From Bacillota bacterium (GTDB lineage Bacteria > Bacillota > UBA4882 > UBA8346), in the NCBI GenBank assembly GCA_003501365.1, contig DNPP01000238.1, positions 1-10,627 of the forward strand: DNA of 10,627 bases, read 5' to 3'. The notes under the pieces were generated by a model. It was not told the origin of the DNA. It made no database searches and was given only the letters and a program-made list of their open reading frames with translations. Positions 1 to 7,101 of this stretch are shown piece after piece. Both the position numbers and the translations under genes were made by a program. Every line of letters starts with the position of its first letter. Position 1 is the stretch's first letter.

Positions 1-1344
1 GCCAGAATTTTGGTAGTAGATGACGACTTGGGAATGAGAGATACGCTGGAAGCGGTACTAATTGCCGAAGGGTACCAGGTAATGGTGGCATCGGACGGAG
101 CTGAAACGGAAGCTGTTTTGGATCGGGAGTCCTTTGATGTAATGCTGCTTGATTTTAAAATGCCTGATTGCACCGGTGTTGAATTATTGTCGCGGATCAA
201 AAGATTGGCCCCTAATATGCCCATCATTATGATGACAGCTTATGGCACGGTTAAAGTTGCAGTGGAGGCCGTAAAACAAGGCGCTTATGATTTTATTACC
301 AAGCCTTTTGAATTGGAAGAAATGCAGTTATTGATTAAAAAGGCCTTGGAAATGAAGAAACTTACCGAAGAGAATCACGAATTACGAATGTTGCTAAAGG
401 AGAAGTTTATTTTTAAAAATATTGTCGGCACCAGCCTTAAAATGCAAGAGGTATTCGAAATCATCAAAAAAGTGGCTGGTTATGATGTAACGATATTGAT
501 TACCGGCGAAAGCGGCACCGGCAAGGAATTGATTGCCCAGGCGATTCACTGTAACAGTTCCAGACGGGAAAAACCGTTTATCAAATTAAATTGCGCCGCA
601 TTGCCCGAGTCGCTACTTGAAAGTGAGTTATTTGGTTACGATAAAGGGGCTTTTACCGGTGCAGTTACTGCCAAACCCGGACGTTTTGAGCTGGCGGAAG
701 GGGGTACCTTATTTTTGGATGAAATCGGCGATACCAGTTTAAATATGCAAACTAAACTACTCCGGGTAATTCAGGAGAAAGAATATGAACGGGTTGGGGG
801 TAGACAGACCCTTAAAGCCGATGTAAGAATCTTGGCGGCTACCAATAAAGATTTGAAGCAAGCAGTGGAGGAAAAGCTATTTCGGGAGGATTTGTATTAC
901 CGTTTAAACGTGGTTCCGGTCCATTTGGCTCCGTTACGCGAAAGGAAAGATGATATTCCGGTCCTGGTCCGCCATTTCATCAAGGAATTAAACCTGTTGT
1001 TTCAGAAGGACATCACCGCGGTATCCAGTGAGGCGATGGCTTGTCTGACAAAGTATAATTGGCCGGGGAATATCCGGGAATTGAAAAATACTTTAGAAAA
1101 AGCGGTCCTGCTAGGAGAAGGCAAAGTCCTGCGCATGGAGCATTTACCGGAGGAAATCCTTACTTATGATCAAAAAAGTCCTTTGGAAAACGATAATCCT
1201 TCGCTGGATAATTTGGAGAAGGAACACATAACCCAAATATTGACCGAAGTTAAATGGAATCAATCCAAAGCGGCTGAACTTTTAGGAATCCACCGCAACA
1301 CACTGCGGGAAAAGATCAAGAAATTTTCTTTGAAAGAGGGCTGA
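1..1344 (+). CDS. Sigma-54-dependent response regulator, NtrC family (5' end cut by window)
   Basis: This is the activator half of a two-component system; when phosphorylated it drives open-complex formation by sigma-54 RNA polymerase. The frame is open from base 1 (A-R-I-L-V-V-D-D-D), so the true start lies just upstream and only a few residues are missing. Counting visible codons, the receiver domain has the acidic D-D-D cluster near 7-9, phospho-acceptor Asp about 51, Thr 79 and Lys 101. The AAA+ domain has Walker A GESGTGKE (169-176), the sigma-54-contacting GAFTGA loop (216-221), Walker B with Asp-Glu at 240-241 and arginine-finger region FREDLYYRLN (294-303). A Fis-type helix-turn-helix lies at about 417-440 and contains RNTL, as in NtrC. 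The ELFG segment continues Y-D-K where most relatives have H-E-K. It precedes a sigma-54 promoter, which suggests it controls the downstream transporter. The partner histidine kinase is not in the window. The family is certain; the signal sensed is unknown. Confidence 0.96.
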   Translation, partial: ARILVVDDDLGMRDTLEAVLIAEGYQVMVASDGAETEAVLDRESFDVMLLDFKMPDCTGVELLSRIKRLAPNMPIIMMTAYGTVKVAVEAVKQGAYDFITKPFELEEMQLLIKKALEMKKLTEENHELRMLLKEKFIFKNIVGTSLKMQEVFEIIKKVAGYDVTILITGESGTGKELIAQAIHCNSSRREKPFIKLNCAALPESLLESELFGYDKGAFTGAVTAKPGRFELAEGGTLFLDEIGDTSLNMQTKLLRVIQEKEYERVGGRQTLKADVRILAATNKDLKQAVEEKLFREDLYYRLNVVPVHLAPLRERKDDIPVLVRHFIKELNLLFQKDITAVSSEAMACLTKYNWPGNIRELKNTLEKAVLLGEGKVLRMEHLPEEILTYDQKSPLENDNPSLDNLEKEHITQILTEVKWNQSKAAELLGIHRNTLREKIKKFSLKEG

Positions 1345-1372
1345 TAAATTCCTTAGTTTTAGTGAGATAATT

Positions 1373-1389
1373 TGAACAATTTTCATGCA
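1373..1389. promoter_or_regulatory. Possible weaker upstream activator site
   Basis: TGAACA-N5-CATGCA is a degenerate version of the perfect palindrome at 1405-1421 and matches it at 12 of 17 positions. The two centres (1381 and 1413) are 32 bp apart, about three helical turns. This would place both dimers on one DNA face, as known for the paired NtrC sites of enterobacterial glnA. The centre lies about 131 bp before the predicted transcription start. The similarity is visible in the sequence; the function is inference, and chance similarity in AT-rich DNA is possible. Confidence 0.4.
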
Positions 1390-1398
1390 AAGCCAATT

Positions 1399-1435
1399 AA
1401 TAAATGCACATATTTTGTGCATTTATTTTTGTTTT
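1399..1435 (+). terminator. Possible AT-rich intrinsic terminator after the response regulator
   Basis: Perfect 12-bp arms (1399-1410 with 1416-1427) enclose a 5-base loop and run into TTTTTGTTTT, starting 55 bases after the regulator stop codon. The stem has only four G-C pairs, so termination may be weak. The same bases form the enhancer-like palindrome, and both roles could coexist. The sequence cannot separate them. Confidence 0.45.
1405..1421. promoter_or_regulatory. Predicted activator (enhancer) site, NtrC-like palindrome
   Basis: TGCACA-TATTT-TGTGCA is a perfect 6+5+6 palindrome. It closely resembles the NtrC operator consensus TGCACC-N5-GGTGCA. Its centre is about 99 bp upstream of the start predicted from the sigma-54 promoter at 1485-1501, a usual distance for sites of enhancer-binding activators. 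The adjacent NtrC-family regulator, whose recognition helix contains RNTL, is the obvious candidate to bind it. The palindrome is also the core of a longer hairpin followed by T residues, so it may double as a terminator. Confidence 0.65.
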
Positions 1436-1484
1436 ACATGGCGTTACAACTTATTCATTAGATTTTAAACTCGTCATATATGGG

Positions 1485-1501
1485 TTGGCATGATTCTTGC
1501 T
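1485..1501 (+). promoter_or_regulatory. Sigma-54 (-24/-12) promoter of the sugar transporter operon
   Basis: TTGGCATGATTCTTGCT matches the sigma-54 consensus YTGGCACG-N4-TTGCW. GG is at 1487-1488 and GC at 1499-1500, exactly the required 12-bp offset. The only notable deviation is T for C after TGGCA. The predicted start is near 1512, giving an untranslated leader of about 116 bases before the binding-protein gene. Support comes from the enhancer-like palindromes upstream, the sigma-54 activator gene immediately before it, and rpoN in the same window. No competing good sigma-A promoter was seen here. Confidence 0.85.
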
Positions 1502-1540
1502 TTATATATTAAATAGAGCCAAGCTCGAGTATTGCCATCC

Positions 1541-1566
1541 GGAGGGGGTAGAGGGGGTATCGGAGG
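1541..1566 (+). other. G-rich purine tract in the 5' leader
   Basis: The leader contains GGAGGGGG, GAGGGGG and GGAGG in quick succession, with AGGGGGTA repeated at a 9-bp period (1543-1550 and 1552-1559). The tract lies 29-54 bases after the predicted start and well upstream of the real ribosome binding site (AGGAGG, 1616-1621). No suitably spaced start codon follows any of the three Shine-Dalgarno-like runs. It could form a two-layer G-quadruplex, act as a ribosome standby site or protect the 5' end of the mRNA. No function can be assigned. Confidence 0.4.
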
Positions 1567-1627
1567 AAGTAACAAAAGGCTGGTTTGTTTTCGAGTAGAA
1601 ATCAAATTAAAAAACAGGAGGATTTAA

Positions 1628-2587
1628 ATGAAAAAGTTATTAGTAGTTATGCTCGTGTTAATGATGGTAGTTTGCTTATTTACCACTAGTTTTGCAGCTA
1701 AAAAATATACCGTTGCCGGTATCGTTTTCCAAGAAGACCAATTTATGAAAACTATTTTGGCTGGTATGAAATCGGCAGCGGCAAAAGAGGGTATCACGCT
1801 CCTCACAGCCAACACTGCGAACCAATTACAAAAAGAGATCGATACAGTTAATACTTATACAGCCAGAGGCGTAGATGCAATTTGCATCACCACTTTGGAT
1901 GCCAATGGTTCTGTACCGGCTTTAAAAGCTGCTTACGATAAAGGTATCAAGATTGTATGCTTCAATAACGCAATTAACGCCGATTTCCCAGTTTCTACTC
2001 TCCAATCCAGTAACACCGACTTGGGCGCCAACTCCGGTAAGGCCGCTGCAGCATACATCAAAGCTGCGTTAAAAGGTAAAGCGACTATCAAAGTTGCAAC
2101 TCTGAACTTTAAACCGCAATTGCCGCAACAGAGTGATCAACGTGAGAACGGCTTCTTAGATCAAATCAAAGATCTCCCCGGCGTGAAAATTGTTGCTCAA
2201 CAATCCGCTTGGACCGTTGATATGTCCGTTCCGAAAGCTGGAGATATCATTACCGCTAACCCTGACCTTGACATCGCTTATGGTTGTAACGACGGTGGCA
2301 CTAAGGGTTGGGTATTGGCAGCCAAAAACGCCGGCAAAAAGATCGCTGTATTCGGTATTGATGTAGACCAAGAAGCTGCCGATATGTTACTCTCCAACGA
2401 CAATATCCTGCAAGCCGTTTGCGGTCAAAATCCTTATCAACAAGGTTATCAAAGCATCGAATTTGCTGTAAGCGCTCTTAAAGGCAAGAAAGTTCAGAAA
2501 TCCGTTGTCGTTCCCGGCGCATTATTTTCTCGTACCAGCAAGACCCTTAAAGCTGACTTAGACAAATTCTTAAACGCCGCGAAGTAA
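1628..2587 (+). CDS. Periplasmic sugar-binding protein of an ABC importer (ribose/galactose type)
   Basis: This is the extracytoplasmic solute receptor that delivers a sugar to the following ATPase-permease pair. The 319-residue length is normal for the Peripla_BP_4 (RbsB-like) family. The N-terminus (MKK plus a hydrophobic stretch) is a signal peptide with a likely signal peptidase I site after S-F-A at 21-23. Cys16 sits in M-V-V-C, which lacks the small residue a lipobox needs before Cys, so lipidation looks unlikely. The mature protein has family landmarks: an N-lobe strand then FQEDQFMKTILAGMK (34-48), GVDAICITTLD (81-91), a hinge-side GCNDGG (219-224) and FGIDVDQEAADML (242-254). ATG is preceded at good spacing by AGGAGG. 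It is the first gene after the sigma-54 promoter. Which sugar binds cannot be read from the sequence. Confidence 0.93.
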   Translation: MKKLLVVMLVLMMVVCLFTTSFAAKKYTVAGIVFQEDQFMKTILAGMKSAAAKEGITLLTANTANQLQKEIDTVNTYTARGVDAICITTLDANGSVPALKAAYDKGIKIVCFNNAINADFPVSTLQSSNTDLGANSGKAAAAYIKAALKGKATIKVATLNFKPQLPQQSDQRENGFLDQIKDLPGVKIVAQQSAWTVDMSVPKAGDIITANPDLDIAYGCNDGGTKGWVLAAKNAGKKIAVFGIDVDQEAADMLLSNDNILQAVCGQNPYQQGYQSIEFAVSALKGKKVQKSVVVPGALFSRTSKTLKADLDKFLNAAK

Positions 2588-2615
2588 AAAATATTAAAGT
2601 GGAGTAGGTAATTCA

Positions 2616-4106
2616 ATGGATAACTTTAAACTGGAATTACAAAACTTAACTAAAGTTTATCCAGGTACCGTTGCTCTAAAGGACTTTTCCGCCGTTTTAG
2701 ACGGCGGAAAAGTTTATGCACTCCTAGGAAAAAACGGTTCCGGGAAAAGTACACTGGTTAAATGCATATCGGGCGCCATCCAACCAACCGAAGGCAAAAT
2801 GTTTATTAATGACCGGCCATTGGAACCCAAGTCACCGATCGATGCATTTAATCAAGGAATTGCCATCGTTTATCAAGAGCTTAGTTTGGTCCGGGATCTT
2901 ACAGTGGCGGAGAACATTTTGCTCGGTCGTTACTTTAAAAAAGGACCCCATGATTTGGTAATCGATTGGGAAAAGACCAACCAGAAAGCGGCTGAGATTT
3001 TAGCTGCATTGCATATTGATATTCCCGTCCAGGCCACAGTTAGAAGCCTCAGTGTCGGTCAACAGCAGATGATCGAGATCGCCAAGGCGATGTCCTATAA
3101 TCCGTCAGTTCTAATTTTGGACGAACCGACTTCCGCATTAGCTCAACATGAGATAGAAAGCTTATTTAATGTTATTCGTAGTTCCAAAGAACAAGGTGTT
3201 ATTGTTATTTTCATTACCCATAAACTTCAGGAAATCCAAGGCGTAGCTGATTACGTTACTGTAATTCGCGACAGTGTTAATATTGGTACTATTCCCATCG
3301 CTGAAGCGACTCCCAAAAAGATCGTAGAAATGATGTTTGGTAAGGTTAGACAGCTTTCACGTCCTAATTTGATCGTATCCAAGGAAGCCGTTTTGGAAGT
3401 AAAGCAGCTAACTCGAAAAAATAAATTTTCAGATATAAATTTTAAACTCTATAAAGGTGAAGTATTGGGCATCGCCGGTATGCTTGGTTCCGGCAGATCA
3501 GAGTTGTTGCGTTCGATTTTTGGCGTCGATCATTTTGATAGCGGCCAGATTCTTATCAATAATACCCCGGTAACGAAGACGGATATCATTACCATGAAAA
3601 AAATGGGATTGGCAATGACCCCGGAAAATAGGAAAGAAGAAGGACTGGTCCAGGTATTAAGTGTCCGCGAAAACTTAAGTATAGCCAATATGTATCGAAT
3701 GGCATCCCATGGTTTCCTTAATAAAAAAATGCAGGACCCTTATGTCGAACAGCAGATCACTAACCTTCAGATAAAAATAGCCGATTCCAATTATTTGGTT
3801 TCATCGTTAAGCGGTGGCAATCAGCAAAAAGTAGTGGTCGGTAACTGGTTAAATACGTCGCCGCAAATAATGTTTTTTGATGAACCGAGCCGTGGCATTG
3901 ATGTTGAAGCCAAACAACAAATCTTCCAAATTATGTGGGATTTAAGTAGTCAAGGGTTAAGCTCGATTTTTGTTTCTACGGAATTGGAAGAGTTATTAGA
4001 GGTCTGTAACAGAGTATTAATTATGAGGCACGGCCGAATAGAACAGGAAATCGATCCGGGACAAGTCAGTCTTGATGAATTATATTCGCTTTGTATGGAG
4101 GCTTAA
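2616..4106 (+). CDS. Sugar ABC importer ATPase, duplicated (RbsA/MglA/XylG family)
   Basis: This is the cytoplasmic energising subunit, with two fused nucleotide-binding domains in 496 residues, the usual family length. The first domain has Walker A GKNGSGKS (38-45), Q-loop Gln87, signature LSVGQ (145-149), Walker B ending Asp169-Glu170 and switch His202. The second has the family-typical degenerate Walker A GMLGSGRS (288-295, Arg for Lys), signature LSGGN (398-402), Walker B Asp422-Glu423 and no switch His (S-T-E-L at that place). Site asymmetry is normal for this family. It begins 28 bases after the binding-protein stop, with GGAG at 2601-2604, and ends 3 bases before the permease, so it is co-transcribed. 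A striking perfect inverted repeat lies within codons 23-33 and may lower its expression relative to the upstream gene. Confidence 0.96.
   Translation: MDNFKLELQNLTKVYPGTVALKDFSAVLDGGKVYALLGKNGSGKSTLVKCISGAIQPTEGKMFINDRPLEPKSPIDAFNQGIAIVYQELSLVRDLTVAENILLGRYFKKGPHDLVIDWEKTNQKAAEILAALHIDIPVQATVRSLSVGQQQMIEIAKAMSYNPSVLILDEPTSALAQHEIESLFNVIRSSKEQGVIVIFITHKLQEIQGVADYVTVIRDSVNIGTIPIAEATPKKIVEMMFGKVRQLSRPNLIVSKEAVLEVKQLTRKNKFSDINFKLYKGEVLGIAGMLGSGRSELLRSIFGVDHFDSGQILINNTPVTKTDIITMKKMGLAMTPENRKEEGLVQVLSVRENLSIANMYRMASHGFLNKKMQDPYVEQQITNLQIKIADSNYLVSSLSGGNQQKVVVGNWLNTSPQIMFFDEPSRGIDVEAKQQIFQIMWDLSSQGLSSIFVSTELEELLEVCNRVLIMRHGRIEQEIDPGQVSLDELYSLCMEA
2683..2713. repeat. Perfect 13-bp inverted repeat (hairpin) inside the ATPase gene
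   Basis: Arms ACTTTTCCGCCGT (2683-2695) and ACGGCGGAAAAGT (2701-2713) enclose the loop TTTAG. In mRNA this is a stable stem about 67 bases into the ATPase gene and 95 bases after the stop codon of the abundant-type binding protein. It encodes ordinary family sequence (F-S-A-V-L-D-G-G-K). There is no U-tract after it, so it is not a standard terminator. It could protect the 3' end of a processed binding-protein mRNA or slow translation of the ATPase. Confidence 0.7.
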
Positions 4107-4109
4107 ACA

Positions 4110-5105
4110 ATGACGACACAGTCTGTTACTCTCAAAACATCTTCCCAATTTAAATTTCATCCGAGTAAATACATTTTAGAAGGGATCCTGTTATTACTTT
4201 TCGCGGTTTTAAGTTTTACCGCTCCCGGCTTTTTTAGTTGGCCCAATTTTTTTAATATTATTCGAAATGCGGCTACGAACGGAATCATCGCCTTTGGGAT
4301 GACATTTGTGATGATTGCCGGAGAGATCGATCTAAGCGTCGGAAATGCCACAGCATTTTATGGATGTTTAGCTGCAGTATTAGTTCGGGATTTAGTGGCA
4401 GCTCATTTTCCAATGCTTGGTGTAGTAATATTTGCGGTTGCGATGTGCTTAATCGTAGGTATGCTGGCCGGATTTTTTATGGGCTGGGTACGTAGCCGTT
4501 TTAGTGTGCCGTCTTTTATTTCGGCTTTGGCACTGATGTTCGCTTATCGTGGTGGTGCTCACCTTTTAACCGATAGTTTTCCGGTTATTTCATTCCCAAA
4601 TTGGTTTTATTTTCTTGGCAGCGGGTATGTATTTAATGTAATTCCGTTTCAATCAATCATTTTTGTGATTGTCTTTGCCCTTATGTGGTTTGTCTCCAAG
4701 TATACCACCTTTGGCAGAGCCGTATATGCAGTCGGTGGTAATGCCGAGTCAGCCCGTTTGAGCGGTATTAACGTCACTAAAATGCGCATGGGCATTATGG
4801 CACTAACCGGTATATTCTCGGCCATCAGTGGCTTGATTATCGCTGCTCAAGTTCAATCGGGTAATCCAACAGTGGGAGCGGGCGAAGAATTAAATGTAAT
4901 TGCTGCTTGCGTTATCGGCGGTGTCAGCATGATGGGCGGCAAAGGCCGGATGTGGAGTACTTTTGTAGGAGTCATGTTTTTACGACTTCTCCTCAATGGT
5001 ATGACATTGTTGAATATTAACGAATATTGGCAATATGTTGCCAAAGCGGTTCTGATCCTAGGCGCAGTTTTGATTTATCAAGCCCAGGAGACAAAAAAGG
5101 CTTAA
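4110..5105 (+). CDS. Sugar ABC importer permease (RbsC family, BPD_transp_2)
   Basis: This inner-membrane channel subunit forms the translocation path for the sugar. Its 331 residues are almost entirely hydrophobic segments, with a first membrane helix at about 23-45 and last at about 308-324. Family landmarks are GEIDLSVG (71-78), the cytoplasmic loop YAVGGNAESARLSGI (206-220), which is the expected ATPase-contacting region, and the glycine-rich VIGGVSMMGGKG (268-279). ATG lies 3 bases after the ATPase stop. Its ribosome binding site TGGAGG (4096-4101) is inside the end of that gene, implying translational coupling. It is the last gene of the operon: no sugar kinase, isomerase or second permease follows, so sugar catabolism genes must lie elsewhere. 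Substrate unknown. Confidence 0.95.
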   Translation: MTTQSVTLKTSSQFKFHPSKYILEGILLLLFAVLSFTAPGFFSWPNFFNIIRNAATNGIIAFGMTFVMIAGEIDLSVGNATAFYGCLAAVLVRDLVAAHFPMLGVVIFAVAMCLIVGMLAGFFMGWVRSRFSVPSFISALALMFAYRGGAHLLTDSFPVISFPNWFYFLGSGYVFNVIPFQSIIFVIVFALMWFVSKYTTFGRAVYAVGGNAESARLSGINVTKMRMGIMALTGIFSAISGLIIAAQVQSGNPTVGAGEELNVIAACVIGGVSMMGGKGRMWSTFVGVMFLRLLLNGMTLLNINEYWQYVAKAVLILGAVLIYQAQETKKA

Positions 5106-5168
5106 TATTATGTAAATGGCTTTCCAATACGAGAGAATCCTGTTAATCTATATTTAGAGGCTGCTTTT

Positions 5169-5213
5169 TGCAATAATGCCCTCCCCCTATTGATAAGGGA
5201 AGGCATTATTGTA
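5169..5213. other. Strong intergenic hairpin after the transporter operon
   Basis: CAATAATGCC (5171-5180) pairs perfectly with GGCATTATTG (5202-5211). An inner TCCC/GGGA helix (5182-5185 with 5197-5200) extends the stem after one mismatch. The position, 64 bases after the permease stop, suits an operon end. Neither strand has a U-tract after the stem, so it is not a canonical intrinsic terminator. It may be a processing or stabilising structure, or a leader element of the chemoreceptor gene. In the rest of this 215-base gap I see only a weak hairpin (TTTCAAA/TTTGAAA, 5240-5260) and no convincing promoter. Confidence 0.5.
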
Positions 5214-5320
5214 TCCAGAGCAAAAAAGAGCCAAAGCATTTTCAAAGGCCATTTTTGAAATAAAAGTTGCCTTTATCTCGGCATTCGTCACGTGCAATCG
5301 AGAAGGGGGATTTCCAAATA

Positions 5321-7039
5321 ATGCTTCGACGTTATCTAAGTAAACTTCAAATTCGGCTCTCTTTCAAGTTTAAATTGATTTTTACCATTAGTATTATTGC
5401 TTTACTCTTGATGATAGTCGGAATCAGCGCATTTGTCGCTCAAAGATTGGTGGTCAATCAATTAAATTTAATGATGGACACCACGATTAATGCTGATCAA
5501 ATACGTGAGGCAGCAAAGAGAATACCTCTGGCATTATCAAATTATGAATATGCGAAAAGCGCTAACGAAAAAACTGTCTATTCAAAAGAGATCCAGCGAG
5601 CCCTTTCCGAGATCAAAAACAGGTTAAAATTTTTGCATACGAATGTGAAGGAACAGAGTGGTCAGAATGTCTTATATACAATGGATCAATTATTGGCATC
5701 CAATAAGAAAACTGCTCAAGCGGCAATTAAATTTCTACAAAAGGGTGGCCATATGGGTGATGCCGATTATCTAACCGACCTTAATCAACAAGTGCTTTCA
5801 ATTCGGGATTCGGCTCAAGAATTGATCGCCGATGAGTTAAATTACTATTATCACCTGCAGTCGGACTTGAACAAACAGGTAGCGCTTTCGGGATTTCTGT
5901 CATTACTGGCCTTTGTTGTGATTGGTGGTCTATGTTTGACCGGAGCCGTATTTTATATCAATCAAGTGGCGAATACTATCGTTCGAATTGCTCATTCGGC
6001 GCATGACATCGCCGACCGGAATTTAAACGTCCAAACCATCAAAACCAAATCCAATGATGAAATAGCAATCATGGCCGAGTCTTTCAACACCATGGCAGAA
6101 AATCTACGTTTAATTATCGGAACTATCAACTCTCATAGCTCGGAAGTTGCTATTTCGGCGGAACGTTTAAAAAATAGTGCAGCACAGTCGGCTGATTCCA
6201 GTGAACAGATTGCAGCCACTATTCAACAGGTGTCATTGGGCGCTTGTGAACAAGCTACCGAATCTCAAAAAACTGTGGAGGCGGCAAACCGGTTATTTAA
6301 AGGAAATCAGAATGTTATGCAAAATGCGGCCGAAGTTTTAACGGCTGCGGATAAAGCGGCTAAAGCGGCTCTAGACGGTAGCACCAAGATTATCGGCTTA
6401 ATCGATCAGATTGGCAAAATTGAAGGCCAAATTTCATCAATTTCCTTAGTTACCGGCCATTTGAAGAAACGTTCCGAAGAAATTGGAGATATTTTGGGAG
6501 TCATTACTCAAATAGCCGAGCAGACTAACCTTTTATCTTTAAATGCTTCCATTGAGGCTGCCCGGGCTGGGGAGTACGGCCGAGGGTTTGCGGTAGTAGC
6601 TGATGAAGTCCGAAAATTAGCTGATGGATCCACTCAAGCAGTTCAGGATATTACCCGGCTTTTAAGTGAAATTCAAAATGAATCCTTGGACGTTGCTGAA
6701 AAGCTGAACCTGGGAGTTGAGGAAGTAAATACCGGCACCAAAATGGCTCAGGAAGCCAGGAGCGCTTTTGAAAAAATCGTCAACACCAGCAACGAATCGG
6801 ATACAAAAGTTAAAATAATCAGTCAAGAAATCCAGAAGATGGTCGGCGAGGTTCAAACTGTGCAGTCAATGAGTGAAAATATCGCCAGTATCGCGGAAGA
6901 ATCTTCCGCCGGGAGCCAAGAAGTGGCGGCAGCTGCCGAGGAACAAACCGCAACTTTGGGAGAGATCTTGAACTCCGCGTCGCAATTAAACAGTTTGGCA
7001 GCGAATTTACAGGAGATAGTCCAAAGTTTTAAGCTGTAA
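5321..7039 (+). CDS. Transmembrane methyl-accepting chemotaxis protein
   Basis: This chemoreceptor relays an external signal to the CheA-CheW complex and so to the flagellar motor. The 572-residue layout is membrane helix 1 (about 18-40), an extracytoplasmic helical sensor of about 145 residues resembling a four-helix bundle, membrane helix 2 (about 188-212), a HAMP linker (about 213-266) and a long coiled-coil signalling domain. The highly conserved hairpin tip is clear: [20 protein letters not shown] (398-417) followed by [16 protein letters not shown]-rich segments on either side are likely methylation regions. There is no C-terminal NWETF-type tether. I chose ATG at 5321, preceded by AGGGGGA, over an in-frame TTG 54 bases upstream because that adds a non-conserved tail and lacks a site. 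It lies next to a sugar importer, so sensing that sugar or its binding protein is possible; ligand unknown. Confidence 0.93.
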   Translation: MLRRYLSKLQIRLSFKFKLIFTISIIALLLMIVGISAFVAQRLVVNQLNLMMDTTINADQIREAAKRIPLALSNYEYAKSANEKTVYSKEIQRALSEIKNRLKFLHTNVKEQSGQNVLYTMDQLLASNKKTAQAAIKFLQKGGHMGDADYLTDLNQQVLSIRDSAQELIADELNYYYHLQSDLNKQVALSGFLSLLAFVVIGGLCLTGAVFYINQVANTIVRIAHSAHDIADRNLNVQTIKTKSNDEIAIMAESFNTMAENLRLIIGTINSHSSEVAISAERLKNSAAQSADSSEQIAATIQQVSLGACEQATESQKTVEAANRLFKGNQNVMQNAAEVLTAADKAAKAALDGSTKIIGLIDQIGKIEGQISSISLVTGHLKKRSEEIGDILGVITQIAEQTNLLSLNASIEAARAGEYGRGFAVVADEVRKLADGSTQAVQDITRLLSEIQNESLDVAEKLNLGVEEVNTGTKMAQEARSAFEKIVNTSNESDTKVKIISQEIQKMVGEVQTVQSMSENIASIAEESSAGSQEVAAAAEEQTATLGEILNSASQLNSLAANLQEIVQSFKL

Positions 7040-7101
7040 TGCTAAGCTGCTTTCAATTTGATAATAATTCAAGAAGCAACGTAGGATTCGAGGATGCGTA
7101 T

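Noticed and set aside
1624..1815. Minus-strand open frames overlapping the binding protein, permease, chemoreceptor, infC and rpmI, and the plus-strand frames at 7690-7938 and 10084-10287
   Set aside because: They lie opposite or inside well-supported genes, have no ribosome binding sites or family resemblance, and are shadow frames.
5158..5171. Second sigma-54-like promoter (AGGCTG-N4-TTGC) before the chemoreceptor gene
   Set aside because: GG and GC are 11 bp apart instead of 12, and the -24 half is poor. This spacing is normally inactive.
5267..5320. Upstream TTG start for the chemoreceptor
   Set aside because: It has no good ribosome binding site. The ATG at 5321 has AGGGGGA in front and starts directly before a typical N-terminal membrane helix.
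7040..7101. Possible terminator between the convergent chemoreceptor and rpoN genes
   Set aside because: Only an imperfect short stem (GCTGCTT with AAGAAGC) with a large loop and no T-tract is present.
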